From contig CANMLG010000016.1 of assembly GCA_947498765.1 (NCBI GenBank), positions 124,001 through 188,000 of the forward strand: 64,000 bases of DNA, in the 5' to 3' direction. Numbering within the stretch: the stretch's first letter is position 1; every line of letters begins with the position of its first letter. A model generated the notes under the pieces. That model was not told where the DNA came from. It did not search any database and saw only the letters and a list, made by a program, of their open reading frames with translations. This document shows, one piece after another, positions 52,041 to 64,000 of the stretch. The position numbers and the translations under genes are program-made. Source of the DNA: an uncultured Aquimarina sp. (GTDB lineage Bacteria; Bacteroidota; Bacteroidia; Flavobacteriales; Flavobacteriaceae).

Positions 52041-53948
52041 ATGAGTAAAAAACACTTTTATAGACCAGATATTGATGGATTAAGAGCCCTAGCTGTAATG
52101 CTCGTTATTTTATTTCATGCTGGTTTTACTACTATTAGTGGTGGTTTTGTAGGAGTAGATATTTTTTTTGTAATATCTGGCTTTTTAATCACAAGTTCAA
52201 TAGATAAGCAAATGAGTCAAGGGACTTTTTCGTTCCAAAATTTTTACTTAAAACGAATACGACGTATTATTCCAGTATTGGTTTTTATCATGTTTGTGAT
52301 AACAATACCTGCTTATTTTATATTGTTTTCAGATGATTTCGAAAATTACTCCCGAACAGTTATTCATACTATTTTAAGTACAAATAATTTTCATTTATGG
52401 ATTAAAAGTAGTGACTATTTTGCAGAAAGTACGGAGTTAATACCCTTGTTGCATACTTGGTCATTATCTGTTGAAGAACAGTTTTATATGGTATGGCCTC
52501 CATTACTATTGTTGTTGCATAAAAAGTTCAATTTAAAAAATAGATTACTAGGAGTAATCGTATTACTTTTTTTAAGTTTTATGCTTTCAGTGTTTTTAAC
52601 ACACATAAATATGCAAATGGCATATTTTTTATTGCCAGCTAGATTGTTTGAAATGTTATTGGGAGCTGGTTTAGCTATTTTTTGGCATAAATTACCTCAA
52701 TTTTCTCAAAAAAATAATAATCTACTATCTATAGTAGGTTTTTTTATGATGTTATTACCAGCTTTATTGTTAACTCAGACAAATAGTTTTCCTGGAATTA
52801 ATGCTTTATGGCCTTGTTTGGGAGCCTGTTTGTTTATTATTTCAGGTAAAGAAGAGGTAACTATGGGAATAGTTAATAGATGCTTACAAATACGTGCTTT
52901 TGTATTTATTGGATTAATTTCTTATTCAATGTATTTATGGCATTGGCCTTTATTAGTATATGTAAAATATTTAGGTTTTGAGTTATCAAAAAATCTAGCG
53001 ATAGGGGTAATTGTTTTAACTATTTTATTGTCTTTTCTTTCGTGGAAATATGTAGAACAACCATTTAGGTATACATATACTTATAATTTTAAAAATACAC
53101 TGTTAAAAGTGTTATTACCCAGTGTTGTAATATGCGTTGCAATATATGGAATAATAGATCATTTCAATGGGTTTCCAAGTCGTTTTACTCAATTGAGTGA
53201 ATTTGATAAGGACGCAAATTTTCCAAGTAAATTGCGTCGTGATTGTTATCGTAAACTTCGTATAGGTAATTTTCACGAATGTGGCTTAGGTACCCCTAAA
53301 GATAAACCAGATGGGATGTTAATTGGAGATTCGTTTGCTAATCATTCAGCTTCATTTTTAGAAGTATTAGCAAATGATGCAAATTTATATTTTCATGATA
53401 GTGCCGGTGGTGGATATCCAGTATTAGGGGATGTTAATGATATTACTGGTGAACCTGAATTTGATCCCGAATTTGGATTAAAAAGGTTGGAGTTGGCAAA
53501 AAAGTTTGATTACATTATTTTGGCAGCAAATTGGGAGCGTTTTACAAATAAAGAATCAAAAAATTACCAGTTGGTGTTTAAAACTGTACAAGAGTTGGTA
53601 GCTACAGGAAAAAAAATAGTTGTTATTGATCCTATACGAGAAACCACACCGAATGATCTTCATAAAATGAAAATGTTTAAAGTAAGAAATATTGCTAAAA
53701 TTGAAAAGAAAGATATTTTAGTCCCTTTTTATGATCGACCAGAAGATTATATTGTTTACGAGTTTAAAAGAAAATTACCAAGTATCAAAATAATAGATTT
53801 GAATACCGTAATGTGTAAAGGTGAATTTTGTGATTATGAAATTGATGGAAATATAGTATATCGTAATAGTAATCATTTAAATACTAGTGGTGCACGATTA
53901 ATAGGTGAACGTTACCTAAAAAGCTTCGGTAATCCATTAATAAAATAA
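52041..53948 (+). CDS. OafA/YrhL-type membrane acyltransferase with C-terminal SGNH domain
   Basis: YRPDIDGLRALAVMLVILFHAG, HTWSLSVEEQFY, C-terminal GMLIGDSFANHSASF. Confidence 0.92.
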   Translation: MSKKHFYRPDIDGLRALAVMLVILFHAGFTTISGGFVGVDIFFVISGFLITSSIDKQMSQGTFSFQNFYLKRIRRIIPVLVFIMFVITIPAYFILFSDDFENYSRTVIHTILSTNNFHLWIKSSDYFAESTELIPLLHTWSLSVEEQFYMVWPPLLLLLHKKFNLKNRLLGVIVLLFLSFMLSVFLTHINMQMAYFLLPARLFEMLLGAGLAIFWHKLPQFSQKNNNLLSIVGFFMMLLPALLLTQTNSFPGINALWPCLGACLFIISGKEEVTMGIVNRCLQIRAFVFIGLISYSMYLWHWPLLVYVKYLGFELSKNLAIGVIVLTILLSFLSWKYVEQPFRYTYTYNFKNTLLKVLLPSVVICVAIYGIIDHFNGFPSRFTQLSEFDKDANFPSKLRRDCYRKLRIGNFHECGLGTPKDKPDGMLIGDSFANHSASFLEVLANDANLYFHDSAGGGYPVLGDVNDITGEPEFDPEFGLKRLELAKKFDYIILAANWERFTNKESKNYQLVFKTVQELVATGKKIVVIDPIRETTPNDLHKMKMFKVRNIAKIEKKDILVPFYDRPEDYIVYEFKRKLPSIKIIDLNTVMCKGEFCDYEIDGNIVYRNSNHLNTSGARLIGERYLKSFGNPLIK

Positions 53949-54027
53949 TTCTTATTTCGCGTTTTTTTGAGAAAAGGGTAAAGGCTTGAGGTAATTTGTA
54001 TAGTATTCAATCTTGTTTTAGTAATTA

Positions 54028-54198
54028 AATCCAAATTATGCATTAGAAAATTTATTACGTTATGAAATCACTTCAAAAACAAACACTTTGTTGCACTTTT
54101 CAATTTAACCATAGCGGTGCTATATTGAAATTGAGAAAGTACTTGTTTTTATTGTGCTTTAATACCTCATTGCAAAGTTCTAGTGCATAATCCAGGTT
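54028..54198. repeat. 171 bp palindromic MITE-like element, copy 2 (inverted relative to copy 1)
   Basis: Reverse complement aligns end-to-end with 3961-4131. Confidence 0.8.
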
Positions 54199-54389
54199 AA
54201 AGAGTAGTGAGATGGTTAGTTATTAAATTTAGATAAAAAAGTAGTTAAAATTATGGATTGTATATATCTTGTTTTCAGTGTTTTGTTATTTATTTTAAAG
54301 CATTAGTAAGTATTTAATAATAATTAGTTAAAATAGTTTAATCTGATCAAAAACAATTATATTTGCATGCAATTAAATCCTTAATTGCC

Positions 54390-55862
54390 ATGATAGCACA
54401 CGAATCAAAAATTGTTGGAGAAGGTTTAACCTATGACGATGTCTTATTAGTTCCAGCTTTTTCAGAAATACTTCCAAGAGAAGTTAATATACAAACAAAA
54501 TTTACTAGAAACATAACCATCAATGTTCCGATTATTTCGGCTGCAATGGATACGGTTACTGAGTCGAGTATGGCAATTGCTATGGCTCGCGAGGGTGGAA
54601 TTGGTGTGTTGCATAAAAATATGACAATTGAGCAGCAAGCTAGAGAGGTTAGAAAAGTTAAAAGAGCAGAAAGTGGGATGATAATTGATCCGGTTACTTT
54701 GCCTTTAACTGCTGTGGTAGGAGATGCGAAAGCTCATATGCGTGAGCATAGGATTGGAGGAATACCAATAGTTGATAAAGAAGGGAAATTAGCTGGAATT
54801 GTAACTAATAGAGACTTACGTTTTGAAAAAAATACTGAACGTTCTTTGACAGAAGTAATGACTAGTGAAAATTTAGTAACAGTTTCTGAAGGAACCAGTC
54901 TTAAAGATGCAGAAGTTATTTTACAGCAAAATAAAATTGAAAAACTTCCTGTAGTTAATAAAGATAATAAACTTGTAGGTTTAATTACTTTTAGAGATAT
55001 CACTAAATTAACACAAAAACCTAATGCAAATAAAGATCAGTTTGGTCGCTTGCGTGTTGCTGCAGCATTAGGTGTAACAGCCGATGCAGTTGAAAGAGCA
55101 AGTGCTTTGGTAAATGTGGGTGTTGATGCTGTTATTATTGATACAGCCCATGGACATACAAAAGGAGTTGTTGATGTATTAAAAAAGGTAAAAGCTGCTT
55201 TTGCTGATTTAGAAGTAATAGTAGGAAACATAGCTACTGGTGAAGCCGCAAAATATTTAGTTGAAGCTGGAGCTGATGCTGTTAAGGTTGGAATAGGACC
55301 AGGATCAATTTGTACTACACGTGTAGTGGCAGGTGTTGGTTTTCCTCAATTTTCAGCGGTATTGGAAGTGGCGGCAGCTATTAAAGGTTCTGGAGTTCCT
55401 GTAATTGCTGATGGTGGAATTCGTTATACTGGTGATATTCCTAAAGCTATTGCTGCTGGAGCAGATTGTGTAATGTTAGGGTCGTTGTTAGCTGGGACTA
55501 AAGAATCTCCAGGAGAGACTATCATATATGAAGGACGAAAATTTAAGTCCTACCGTGGAATGGGGTCTGTTGAAGCAATGAAAAAAGGTTCAAAAGATCG
55601 TTACTTCCAAGATGTAGAAGATGATATTAAAAAATTAGTGCCAGAAGGAATAGTTGGAAGAGTAGCTTATAAAGGTGAGCTAAACGAAAGTATTCATCAA
55701 TTTGTAGGAGGTTTACGTGCTGGTATGGGATATTGTGGAGCGGCTGATATTGAGACTCTTAAAGAGAATGGTCGTTTTGTTAAAATTACTGCGAGTGGAA
55801 TTAATGAAAGTCATCCACACGATGTAACTATTACAAAGGAAGCACCTAATTACTCAAGATAA
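54390..55862 (+). CDS. guaB: IMP dehydrogenase (ORF track start 54363)
   Basis: [20 protein letters not shown] pair, [25 protein letters not shown]. Confidence 0.97.
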   Translation: MIAHESKIVGEGLTYDDVLLVPAFSEILPREVNIQTKFTRNITINVPIISAAMDTVTESSMAIAMAREGGIGVLHKNMTIEQQAREVRKVKRAESGMIIDPVTLPLTAVVGDAKAHMREHRIGGIPIVDKEGKLAGIVTNRDLRFEKNTERSLTEVMTSENLVTVSEGTSLKDAEVILQQNKIEKLPVVNKDNKLVGLITFRDITKLTQKPNANKDQFGRLRVAAALGVTADAVERASALVNVGVDAVIIDTAHGHTKGVVDVLKKVKAAFADLEVIVGNIATGEAAKYLVEAGADAVKVGIGPGSICTTRVVAGVGFPQFSAVLEVAAAIKGSGVPVIADGGIRYTGDIPKAIAAGADCVMLGSLLAGTKESPGETIIYEGRKFKSYRGMGSVEAMKKGSKDRYFQDVEDDIKKLVPEGIVGRVAYKGELNESIHQFVGGLRAGMGYCGAADIETLKENGRFVKITASGINESHPHDVTITKEAPNYSR

Positions 55863-55896
55863 GTTGCTAATATAAAATATAAATAGGAATTTAGTA

Positions 55897-55952
55897 GATC
55901 ACAAAAAAAAGCTAAACAAATCATTTGATTTGTTTAGCTTTTTTTTGTGATC
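55897..55952. terminator. 27 bp perfect-arm bidirectional terminator between guaB and yceI-like gene
   Basis: GATCACAAAAAAAAGCTAAACAAATCA-TT-TGATTTGTTTAGCTTTTTTTTGTGATC. Confidence 0.85.
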
Positions 55953-55969
55953 ACTTATTTAATAATAAA

Positions 55970-56623
55970 TTACTTTGATGCAGTAACGGCAATTTTAATA
56001 CCAACATTATCTTTAATAAGGTAGTCGCCAAGTTTAGCGGGGTCAGCAAATTTACCTGAGTTGTATTTTACATCCCACTCAGTGCGGTCAATTTCAAATT
56101 CATCACTACTAATAGTTGCAGAATTACCATTTACAGTAACCGTAGCAGGAAATTCAATATTCTTTTTAATACCTTTAATAGTTAAATTACCCGCAATAAT
56201 AGATTTTCCATCTTTTGGTGTAACACTTGTAATTTGAAAAGCAGCATTAGGGTGCTTAGAAACATCAAAAAAGTCTTCATTTTTTAAGTGTCCAATCAAT
56301 TTATCGTAATTTTCTCCAGCAGGAAGATCAGTACATTTAATTGTATTTACATCAAAAATAAAATTTCCACCTACTAAAGCATCTCCTTTAATTTCAATAG
56401 AACCTGCAGAAGCGTTTATAGTTCCTTGGTGTCCACCAACTATTTTATGAGCATTCCATTGGATCATTGTTTGTGCCGGATTGGCTTTAAATTTTTCAGT
56501 AGTAACAACTACTTGTTCAACAGCTTTGGCTTCAGTAGTTTGAACTTCTTTATTTTTTTTACATGAAATAAAACTAGCCGTAAGTGCAGTTACAGCTAAA
56601 ATATTAAGAATTTGTTTTTTCAT
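55970..56623 (-). CDS. YceI family protein, lipoprotein signal
   Basis: IQWNAHKIVGGHQGTI, DRTEWDVKYNSGKF; lipobox ..FISCKKN. Confidence 0.9.
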   Translation of the reverse strand: MKKQILNILAVTALTASFISCKKNKEVQTTEAKAVEQVVVTTEKFKANPAQTMIQWNAHKIVGGHQGTINASAGSIEIKGDALVGGNFIFDVNTIKCTDLPAGENYDKLIGHLKNEDFFDVSKHPNAAFQITSVTPKDGKSIIAGNLTIKGIKKNIEFPATVTVNGNSATISSDEFEIDRTEWDVKYNSGKFADPAKLGDYLIKDNVGIKIAVTASK

Positions 56624-56870
56624 TTTAATAAGTTTTTGTTAAAAATTTTCAATATTCAAAAGTATAAGTTTTACGATTGTTAAATCTTAATAAATTATTA
56701 AATTCTTAAAGAAATAATTAAGATCAAATGAGCTTTTTAAGCTTTTAAAGCTTTTAATGTATTGAATATAAGATGTGTTTATAAATTAAAATTAGTGTTT
56801 TGAAAACTATTTTTTTGCTTGTAGAATTCCTACAAAAAACATTTAATGACATGTTGGCATATCAATTGAA

Positions 56871-56887
56871 TTGGCAGTACTTTTGCA
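56871..56887 (+). promoter_or_regulatory. Candidate sigma-54 promoter TTGGCAGTACTTTTGCA
   Basis: GG-N10-GC spacing with TTGGCA and TTTGCA elements; 48 nt upstream of grpE ATG. Also contains a TAnnTTTG (TACTTTTG). Confidence 0.55.
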
Positions 56888-56934
56888 GACTAGTTTTAGG
56901 CAATCAGAAAACAAAAAATAAGAACCATAGTAAC

Positions 56935-57489
56935 ATGAGTACAAAAAACAAAGCTAAAGATACAGTGGATGAAGTAGTTCAAGAATCGGCTGATAAAACT
57001 CAGTTGGATCAAAATGAGACTCAACCAGTGGAGGAAAAAGACGAGTTAGCACTAGCGCAAGAGGCTGTTGCGGTTGAAAAAGATAAGTTTTTGCGTTTGT
57101 TTGCAGAGTTCGAAAATTATAAAAAAAGAACATCAAAAGAACGTATTGAACTGTTTAAAACAGCAGGACAAGAAGTTTTACAGGCTTTATTACCAGTATT
57201 AGATGATTTTGATAGAGCAGGAAAAGAAATTGAAAAATCTGAAGATGAGGCCTTAAAACAAGGAGTTACACTTATTAAAAATAAATTAATTGATATATTA
57301 AAATCAAAAGGATTAGAGTTAGTTGAGGTAAATACAGCCGATGTTTTTGATGCAGATATACATGAAGCAATTACACAAATTCCAGCACCAAGTGATGATT
57401 TAAAAGGGAAGATTATTGATGTAGTTGAAAAGGGGTATAAACTTGGTGATAAAATTATTCGTTATCCAAAAGTGGTTACGGGAAACTAA
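56935..57489 (+). CDS. grpE: Nucleotide exchange factor GrpE (ORF track start 56800)
   Basis: KFLRLFAEFENYKKRTSKERIEL, LLPVLDDFDRA. Confidence 0.95.
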   Translation: MSTKNKAKDTVDEVVQESADKTQLDQNETQPVEEKDELALAQEAVAVEKDKFLRLFAEFENYKKRTSKERIELFKTAGQEVLQALLPVLDDFDRAGKEIEKSEDEALKQGVTLIKNKLIDILKSKGLELVEVNTADVFDADIHEAITQIPAPSDDLKGKIIDVVEKGYKLGDKIIRYPKVVTGN

Positions 57490-57503
57490 TTAATTAGGAA
57501 ACA

Positions 57504-58616
57504 ATGAAAGAAGATTTCTACGACATACTTGGTATTAGCAAAGGAGCTAGTGCAGCCGAAATAAAAAAAGCTTACCGAAAAAAAGCGGTTCAATATCATC
57601 CTGATAAAAATCCAGGAGATAAAGCAGCTGAAGAGAATTTTAAAAAGGCAGCCGAAGCTTATGAAATATTAAGTGATCCAGATAAAAAAGCACGTTACGA
57701 CCAATATGGACATCAAGCCTTTGAAAATGGAGGCGGAGGCGGTGGTTTCGGCGGTATGAACATGGACGATATTTTTAGCCAGTTTGGAGATATCTTTGGT
57801 GGCGGAGGTGGTTTCGGTGGCTTCGGTGGAGGTGGCGGAGGCCAGCGTCGTGCCAAAGGGAGTAACCTACGTATTCGAGTAAAACTTACGTTAGAAGAGA
57901 TAGCTAACGGAGTAGAAAAAAAGGTAAAGGTAAAGCGAAAAGTACAGGCTAAAGGCACTACATATAAAACATGTGGTACTTGTAATGGAAGTGGACAAGT
58001 GGTTAGGGTTACTAATACTATTTTAGGTCGTATGCAAACTGCAGCTCCTTGTAATGCATGTGGTGGTAGTGGACAGCAAATTGATAAAAAACCAAGTGGA
58101 GCAGATGCACAAGGTTTAATTGTTAATGAAGAAACGGTTAGTATAAAAATACCCGCAGGTGTTCAAGATGGAATGCAATTAAAAGTTTCAGGTAAAGGTA
58201 ATGAAGCACCTGGTGATGGATTTTCAGGGGATTTATTAGTGGCTATTGAAGAATTAAACCACGATACTTTACAACGAGAAGGTGATAATTTGCATTATGA
58301 TTTATATATAAGTTTTTCTGAAGCTGTTTTAGGTGGTTCAAAAGAAATTGATACTGTATCTGGAAAAGTTCGTATAAAAATAGATGAAGGAGTTCAAAGT
58401 GGTAAAATTTTACGCTTGCGCGGAAAAGGGGTACCAAGTTTAAATGGATATGGTAAAGGAGATTTGTTAGTACATGTAAATGTTTGGACACCAAAAACAT
58501 TAACTAAAGAACAAAAGAACTTTTTTGAAAAAATGAAAGATGATGTGCATTTTTCACCAAACCCAGAACGGTCAGAAAAATCTTTTTTTGAAAAAGTAAA
58601 AGATATGTTTTCTTAA
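57504..58616 (+). CDS. dnaJ: Chaperone protein DnaJ
   Basis: J-domain with HPD, G/F region, CxxCxGxG zinc motifs. Confidence 0.97.
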   Translation: MKEDFYDILGISKGASAAEIKKAYRKKAVQYHPDKNPGDKAAEENFKKAAEAYEILSDPDKKARYDQYGHQAFENGGGGGGFGGMNMDDIFSQFGDIFGGGGGFGGFGGGGGGQRRAKGSNLRIRVKLTLEEIANGVEKKVKVKRKVQAKGTTYKTCGTCNGSGQVVRVTNTILGRMQTAAPCNACGGSGQQIDKKPSGADAQGLIVNEETVSIKIPAGVQDGMQLKVSGKGNEAPGDGFSGDLLVAIEELNHDTLQREGDNLHYDLYISFSEAVLGGSKEIDTVSGKVRIKIDEGVQSGKILRLRGKGVPSLNGYGKGDLLVHVNVWTPKTLTKEQKNFFEKMKDDVHFSPNPERSEKSFFEKVKDMFS

Positions 58617-58704
58617 AAATGTATAAGTTCTAAATTTTTGTCTATATTTGATAAAGCACTTGTTAAAACGAGTGATTTTCTTTTTCATAGCAATTTTTTT
58701 CCCA

Positions 58705-58737
58705 TCCTGTTTTAGTTAATAGGGTGGGTTTTGTTTT
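58705..58737. terminator. Terminator-like hairpin CCCATCCT..AGGGTGGG
   Basis: Imperfect GC-rich dyad with T-tract, after dnaJ. Confidence 0.65.
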
Positions 58738-58903
58738 AATCGCTATTTCATTCCAATTTTTATAGCTTAGTCTTTAATTTTTTAATAACCTTACAAAAAA
58801 ATATTTTTTTAATATTATGTATTAATGCTCCACTTTTTTTGAGTTAGATTAAAAAAATGAGTATTATAGCATATTAAACTTCGCTTTTAGTTAACTTGTA
58901 TAT

Positions 58904-59797
58904 ATGGTATTTTTACAACAGCAAATGGCCGAAAAAGTTGTAAGCACATTAGAAAAAAATGTGTGGCAAAAAATACAAGAAATACTTGCTTTGAAATTAG
59001 AAATAGGATCGTTTAAAATCAGTATTCTTTCAGTCCTAATCGTAGTAGTTGCGTTTATATTAACAAAGTATATCTTAAATTTTATTACAAAAATAGTTAC
59101 AGGAAGATTAGAAAAAGACAATGTTCCTAAATTCCAATCTCTTTTTAGTTTTTTAAAATATTTTATATATGCTTTAGTAGGAGTAATAATTTTTCAAGCT
59201 CTAGGTATTAATCTTACCCCATTATTGGCTGCTTCTGCTGCATTATTAGTAGGTGTTGGACTTGCTTTACAAACTTTATTTCAAGATATTTTATCAGGAG
59301 TTTTTATTTTAATTGATCGTTCAGTAATAGTAGGAGATATTGTTGAACTAGATGGTAAAATAGGACGTATTGAAGAAATAAAACTAAGAACTACCAGAGC
59401 TGTAACTATCGATAATAAAGTATTAGTAATACCAAATCATCAGTATTTAACAAATAGTTTGTATAATTGGACACAAAATGGTAAAAATACCCGTGATTCA
59501 GTTACAGTTGGCGTAGCTTATGATAGTGATGTTGATTTAGTGAAAAAACTATTATTAAAAGTAGTACAAGAAAATAATAAAGTTTTAAGTACTCCGGAGC
59601 CAATTGTGTTTTTTGAAGACTTTGGAGATAGTGCATTGGAGTTTAAAGTAGTATATACAATTAGTGATAGCTTTATGGGAGCCATTCCCAGAAGCGAAAT
59701 ACGTTTTGCTATAACACATTTGTTTAGAGAAAATAATATTAAAATCCCTTTTCCTCAACGCGAAGTACGCATGTTTGATGATAGTAGGAATAAATAA
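58904..59797 (+). CDS. MscS-family mechanosensitive ion channel
   Basis: LAASAALLVGVGLALQTLFQDILSGVFILIDRSVIVGDIVEL, VIPNHQYLTNSLYNWT. Confidence 0.93.
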   Translation: MVFLQQQMAEKVVSTLEKNVWQKIQEILALKLEIGSFKISILSVLIVVVAFILTKYILNFITKIVTGRLEKDNVPKFQSLFSFLKYFIYALVGVIIFQALGINLTPLLAASAALLVGVGLALQTLFQDILSGVFILIDRSVIVGDIVELDGKIGRIEEIKLRTTRAVTIDNKVLVIPNHQYLTNSLYNWTQNGKNTRDSVTVGVAYDSDVDLVKKLLLKVVQENNKVLSTPEPIVFFEDFGDSALEFKVVYTISDSFMGAIPRSEIRFAITHLFRENNIKIPFPQREVRMFDDSRNK

Positions 59798-59805
59798 AAT
59801 AAGTA

Positions 59806-60968
59806 TGTCTAAAATTTTAATAATCGAAGATGAAGCAGCTATTCGTAGAGTATTAGTAAAAATACTTTCTGAGGAAAATGATAGCTATAAAGTATTCGAG
59901 GCCAATGATGGTTTAGCTGGGGTTGAAATTATAAAAAAAGAAGATTTTGATTTAGTACTTTGTGATATTAAAATGCCAAAAATGGATGGTATAGAAGTAT
60001 TAGAAGCTATAAATAAAGTTAAGCCTGAAATTCCTGTTGTTATGATATCGGGCCATGGAGATTTAGAAACAGCTGTAAATACAATGCGTTTAGGGGCATT
60101 TGATTATATTTCAAAACCACCAGATTTAAATAGACTTTTAAATACAGTACGAAATGCATTAGACCGAAAAGAATTAGTTGTTGAAAATAAACGATTAAAG
60201 AAAAAGGTATCTAAGAATTATGAAATGATTGGAAGCTCGCAAGCTATTTCTGAAATAAAAGAAATTATAGAAAAAGTAGCTCCAACAGAAGCACGTGTTT
60301 TAGTTACAGGTCCCAATGGAACAGGAAAAGAATTAGTGGCACATTGGTTACATGAAAAGAGCGAACGTTCAAAAGGCCCTTTTATAGAAGTTAATTGTGC
60401 AGCAATTCCTTCAGAATTAATAGAAAGTGAACTTTTTGGACATGTAAAAGGAGCGTTTACTTCAGCTAATAAAGATAGGGCAGGAAAATTTGAAGCAGCA
60501 AATGGAGGAACAATTTTTTTAGATGAAATTGGTGATATGAGTCTTTCTGCACAAGCCAAAGTATTACGAGCATTACAAGAAAGCAAAGTACAAAGAGTAG
60601 GTAGTGATAAAGATATTAAAGTAAATGTACGTGTAGTAGCTGCAACCAATAAAAATTTGAAAAAAGAAATTGAGGATAAAAAATTTCGTGAAGATTTATA
60701 TCATCGATTGGCTGTAATTTTAATAAAAGTACCTGCTTTGAATGATCGTAGAGATGATATCCCTGATTTAATTAATCATTTTTCAAAAAAAATAGCAGCA
60801 AGTCAAGGCACTGTGCCTAAGGAATTTTCGAAAACCGCAATTAAGTTATTACAAAAATACGATTGGACAGGTAATATTAGAGAATTACGTAATGTAGTTG
60901 AACGTTTATTAATTTTAGGCGAAAAAGAAATTAGTGAAAATGACGTAAAACTATTTGCAACCAAATAA
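59806..60968 (+). CDS. NtrC-family sigma-54-dependent response regulator (ORF track start 59775)
   Basis: Receiver DVxxLCDIKMPKMDG; AAA+ GPNGTGKELVA, ESELFGHVKGAFTSA; C-terminus lacks an evident Fis-type HTH. Confidence 0.93.
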
Positions 60969-61477
60969 TGAAGTTATTTTTAAAAGGGCTGTTTTTTTTA
61001 GCAGTAAATGTAGTTATAGCTCAGCACGAACCTGGAGCTTGGGTTATTGGAGGACAAGTAATGAGTCGTGTTAATAAAATAGAAGATATAGGAGGTAATT
61101 TTCAAGTACATTATGCTCCAAATTGTTATTCATCATATATAATGGAAGTTGGATTGCTTAACACTAAAGAAGGTATAGTACCTGAATTAGGAATAAGTAT
61201 TAATTCAATTATGTTTAATTTTCAAAGTTGGATGATAACTGGAGGAATGGGGTTTATCGCTAATAGTGTTGATATATCAAAGAAAGAGCAAGATGAAGCT
61301 ATTTTCTCGTTTTCTAATGGAAGTAATAGTTTAGGTGTTTTATTAAAAATAAGAACTTTAATTTCATTAAGCAAAGGGTGGCAAATGAGTGCCGATTTTA
61401 ATTTTAAAACTGTAGGAGGGAATTTTTCAACAGTGAATTGGGGAGTAATTTATGAGTTTCCATTAAAAGGCTATTAA
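60968..61477 (+). CDS. Hypothetical outer-membrane beta-barrel-like protein
   Basis: Signal peptide and amphipathic strand pattern; overlaps preceding stop. Confidence 0.55.
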   Translation: MKLFLKGLFFLAVNVVIAQHEPGAWVIGGQVMSRVNKIEDIGGNFQVHYAPNCYSSYIMEVGLLNTKEGIVPELGISINSIMFNFQSWMITGGMGFIANSVDISKKEQDEAIFSFSNGSNSLGVLLKIRTLISLSKGWQMSADFNFKTVGGNFSTVNWGVIYEFPLKGY

Positions 61478-61478
61478 T

Positions 61479-62345
61479 ATGAAAGTACAAAAAGCAAACA
61501 ATCATTTTAAAATTTCTGAATCAAAAACAAATATAGATATTGGTTTATCAGCTGATGAAGTTAAAGAAGAATTAAAAAATGTTCGAAAAAAATTAGGAAA
61601 ACTTCAAGATACATTATATGCGCATGGTAAATATGCAGTGCTTGTTTGTTTACAAGGAATGGATACGGCGGGTAAAGATAGTTTGATTCGAGAGGTTTTT
61701 AAGGATTTTAATACCAGTGGTATTATAGTACATAGTTTTAAAGTACCTAGTACTTTAGAACGTAACCATGATTATTTATGGAGGCATTATATTGCATTAC
61801 CTGCCCGTGGTAAATTTGGTATTTTTAACAGAACACATTATGAAAATGTATTGGTAACCCGAGTACATCCTGAATATATTTTAGGAGAAAATATACCTAG
61901 TATTAATACAGTTGATGATGTTAATGATCAGTTTTGGAAACAGCGTTTTGATCAAATTAATAATTTTGAAAAGCATATAACCCAAAATGGAACATTAATT
62001 TTTAAATTCTTTTTACATTTATCTAAGGAGGAACAAAAAAATAGATTGCTTAGAAGATTAGAAAAGAAAGATAAAAATTGGAAGTTTTCACCAGCAGATT
62101 TAAAAGAGCGTAAATTATGGGATTTATATCAAGATAGTTACCAAGATGCTATTCAAAACACATCAACTTCATACGCTCCTTGGTATATAATACCTGCAGA
62201 TAATAAACCTGTAGCCCGATACTTGGTTGCAAAAACCTTGTATGATAGCTTGAGTAAATTTAACGATATTCAAGAGCCTGAATTGCAAGAATCTACTGTT
62301 GCAGAGTTGAGAAGTTACCTACAACAGTTAAAAAGCGAAAAATAA
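61479..62345 (+). CDS. Polyphosphate kinase 2 family protein
   Basis: LVCLQGMDTAGKDSLIREVFKDFN, FNRTHYENVLVTRVHPE. Confidence 0.92.
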   Translation: MKVQKANNHFKISESKTNIDIGLSADEVKEELKNVRKKLGKLQDTLYAHGKYAVLVCLQGMDTAGKDSLIREVFKDFNTSGIIVHSFKVPSTLERNHDYLWRHYIALPARGKFGIFNRTHYENVLVTRVHPEYILGENIPSINTVDDVNDQFWKQRFDQINNFEKHITQNGTLIFKFFLHLSKEEQKNRLLRRLEKKDKNWKFSPADLKERKLWDLYQDSYQDAIQNTSTSYAPWYIIPADNKPVARYLVAKTLYDSLSKFNDIQEPELQESTVAELRSYLQQLKSEK

Positions 62346-62545
62346 TCTTTTAACATTTTAGTAGTTTAAATTAATTAAGCTTGTGTTTTTGATATTTTTA
62401 TTAGTGTATAATTGTTAAATCTGCATTTTGAAATCGATGAAATACAGAATTTAATAATTCATTTTTAATTAAAATTATAAAATAGAATGCATCCTGTTTA
62501 GTGATTTCGATGAATTTTGCATTTTTTACTCCTTTCTCATAAGTG

Positions 62546-62561
62546 ACGAAAACATTTTCGT
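62546..62561. promoter_or_regulatory. Palindrome ACGAAAACATTTTCGT upstream of GH9 gene
   Basis: 7 bp arms; resembles LacI-family operators. Confidence 0.4.
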
Positions 62562-62588
62562 AACATATATTTTCCTGTAAGTAAATAT

Positions 62589-62641
62589 TTTATGTAAGAA
62601 TATTATTATAGTTATAAATTGTAAGGTTATTCTTACATAAA
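62589..62641 (+). promoter_or_regulatory. Perfect 14 bp inverted repeat TTTATGTAAGAATA/TATTCTTACATAAA upstream of GH9 gene
   Basis: Direct reading; 25 nt spacing. Confidence 0.55.
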
Positions 62642-62726
62642 GATATGTGTATACGATAAAAATGAATATACTTTTAAGTTAAATGAAATGGATCATTTTA
62701 GTGTTCCTTTCAGAAAATAACTATAA

Positions 62727-64000
<1,274 letters not shown>

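Noticed and set aside
55897-55952. 27 bp-arm palindrome after guaB as a possible mobile element or regulatory RNA
   Set aside because: Sits between convergent genes with A-tract/T-tract on both sides; an ordinary bidirectional terminator explains it.
57713-57958. 81 aa proline-rich minus ORF inside dnaJ
   Set aside because: Artifact of the Gly-rich G/F region read on the opposite strand.
60218-60649. 143 aa minus ORF inside the NtrC-type gene
   Set aside because: Antisense shadow ORF over the conserved AAA+ domain.

Overview
This is a 64 kb window of an AT-rich chromosome from the Bacteroidota, most likely Flavobacteriaceae (T9SS-type C-terminus, TAnnTTTG-like promoter boxes, family content). 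Most of it is an ordinary core genome: ffh, folD, gyrB, a full trp operon, hmp with an adjacent Crp/Fnr gene, katG, guaB, grpE-dnaJ, two mscS genes, an NtrC-type regulator and ppk2. It also carries dispersed carbohydrate-active enzymes (GH3, a beta-helix protein, GH16, GH9).

The most unusual region is about 34.3-42.6 kb. It looks like an integron-type gene-cassette array with no integrase in the window. Minus-strand accessory genes are separated by ~130-205 bp imperfect palindromes. Each cassette's two ends carry complementary cores ending in AAC/GTT (GTTAGCGGTA..TACCGCTAAC, GTTGTGTGTA..TTACACACAAC, GTTGTAACAC..GTGTTACAAC). That is the layout expected for the R''/R' cores of attC sites. Two later insertions sit in these sites. 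One is an IS1182-family element with an ACGT target duplication. The other is an ORF-less group II intron. Removing both in silico restores a matched pair of ends for the interrupted cassette. A second, truncated copy of the intron 3' end lies at 34.3 kb.

Other points: a classical trp leader-peptide attenuator with three tandem Trp codons, an SDR gene inside the trp operon, a 171 bp palindromic MITE-like element in two inverted copies 50 kb apart, a strong sigma-54-like site before grpE-dnaJ, and a KatG with a lipoprotein signal. All assignments come from reading the sequence. No database search or folding program was run.
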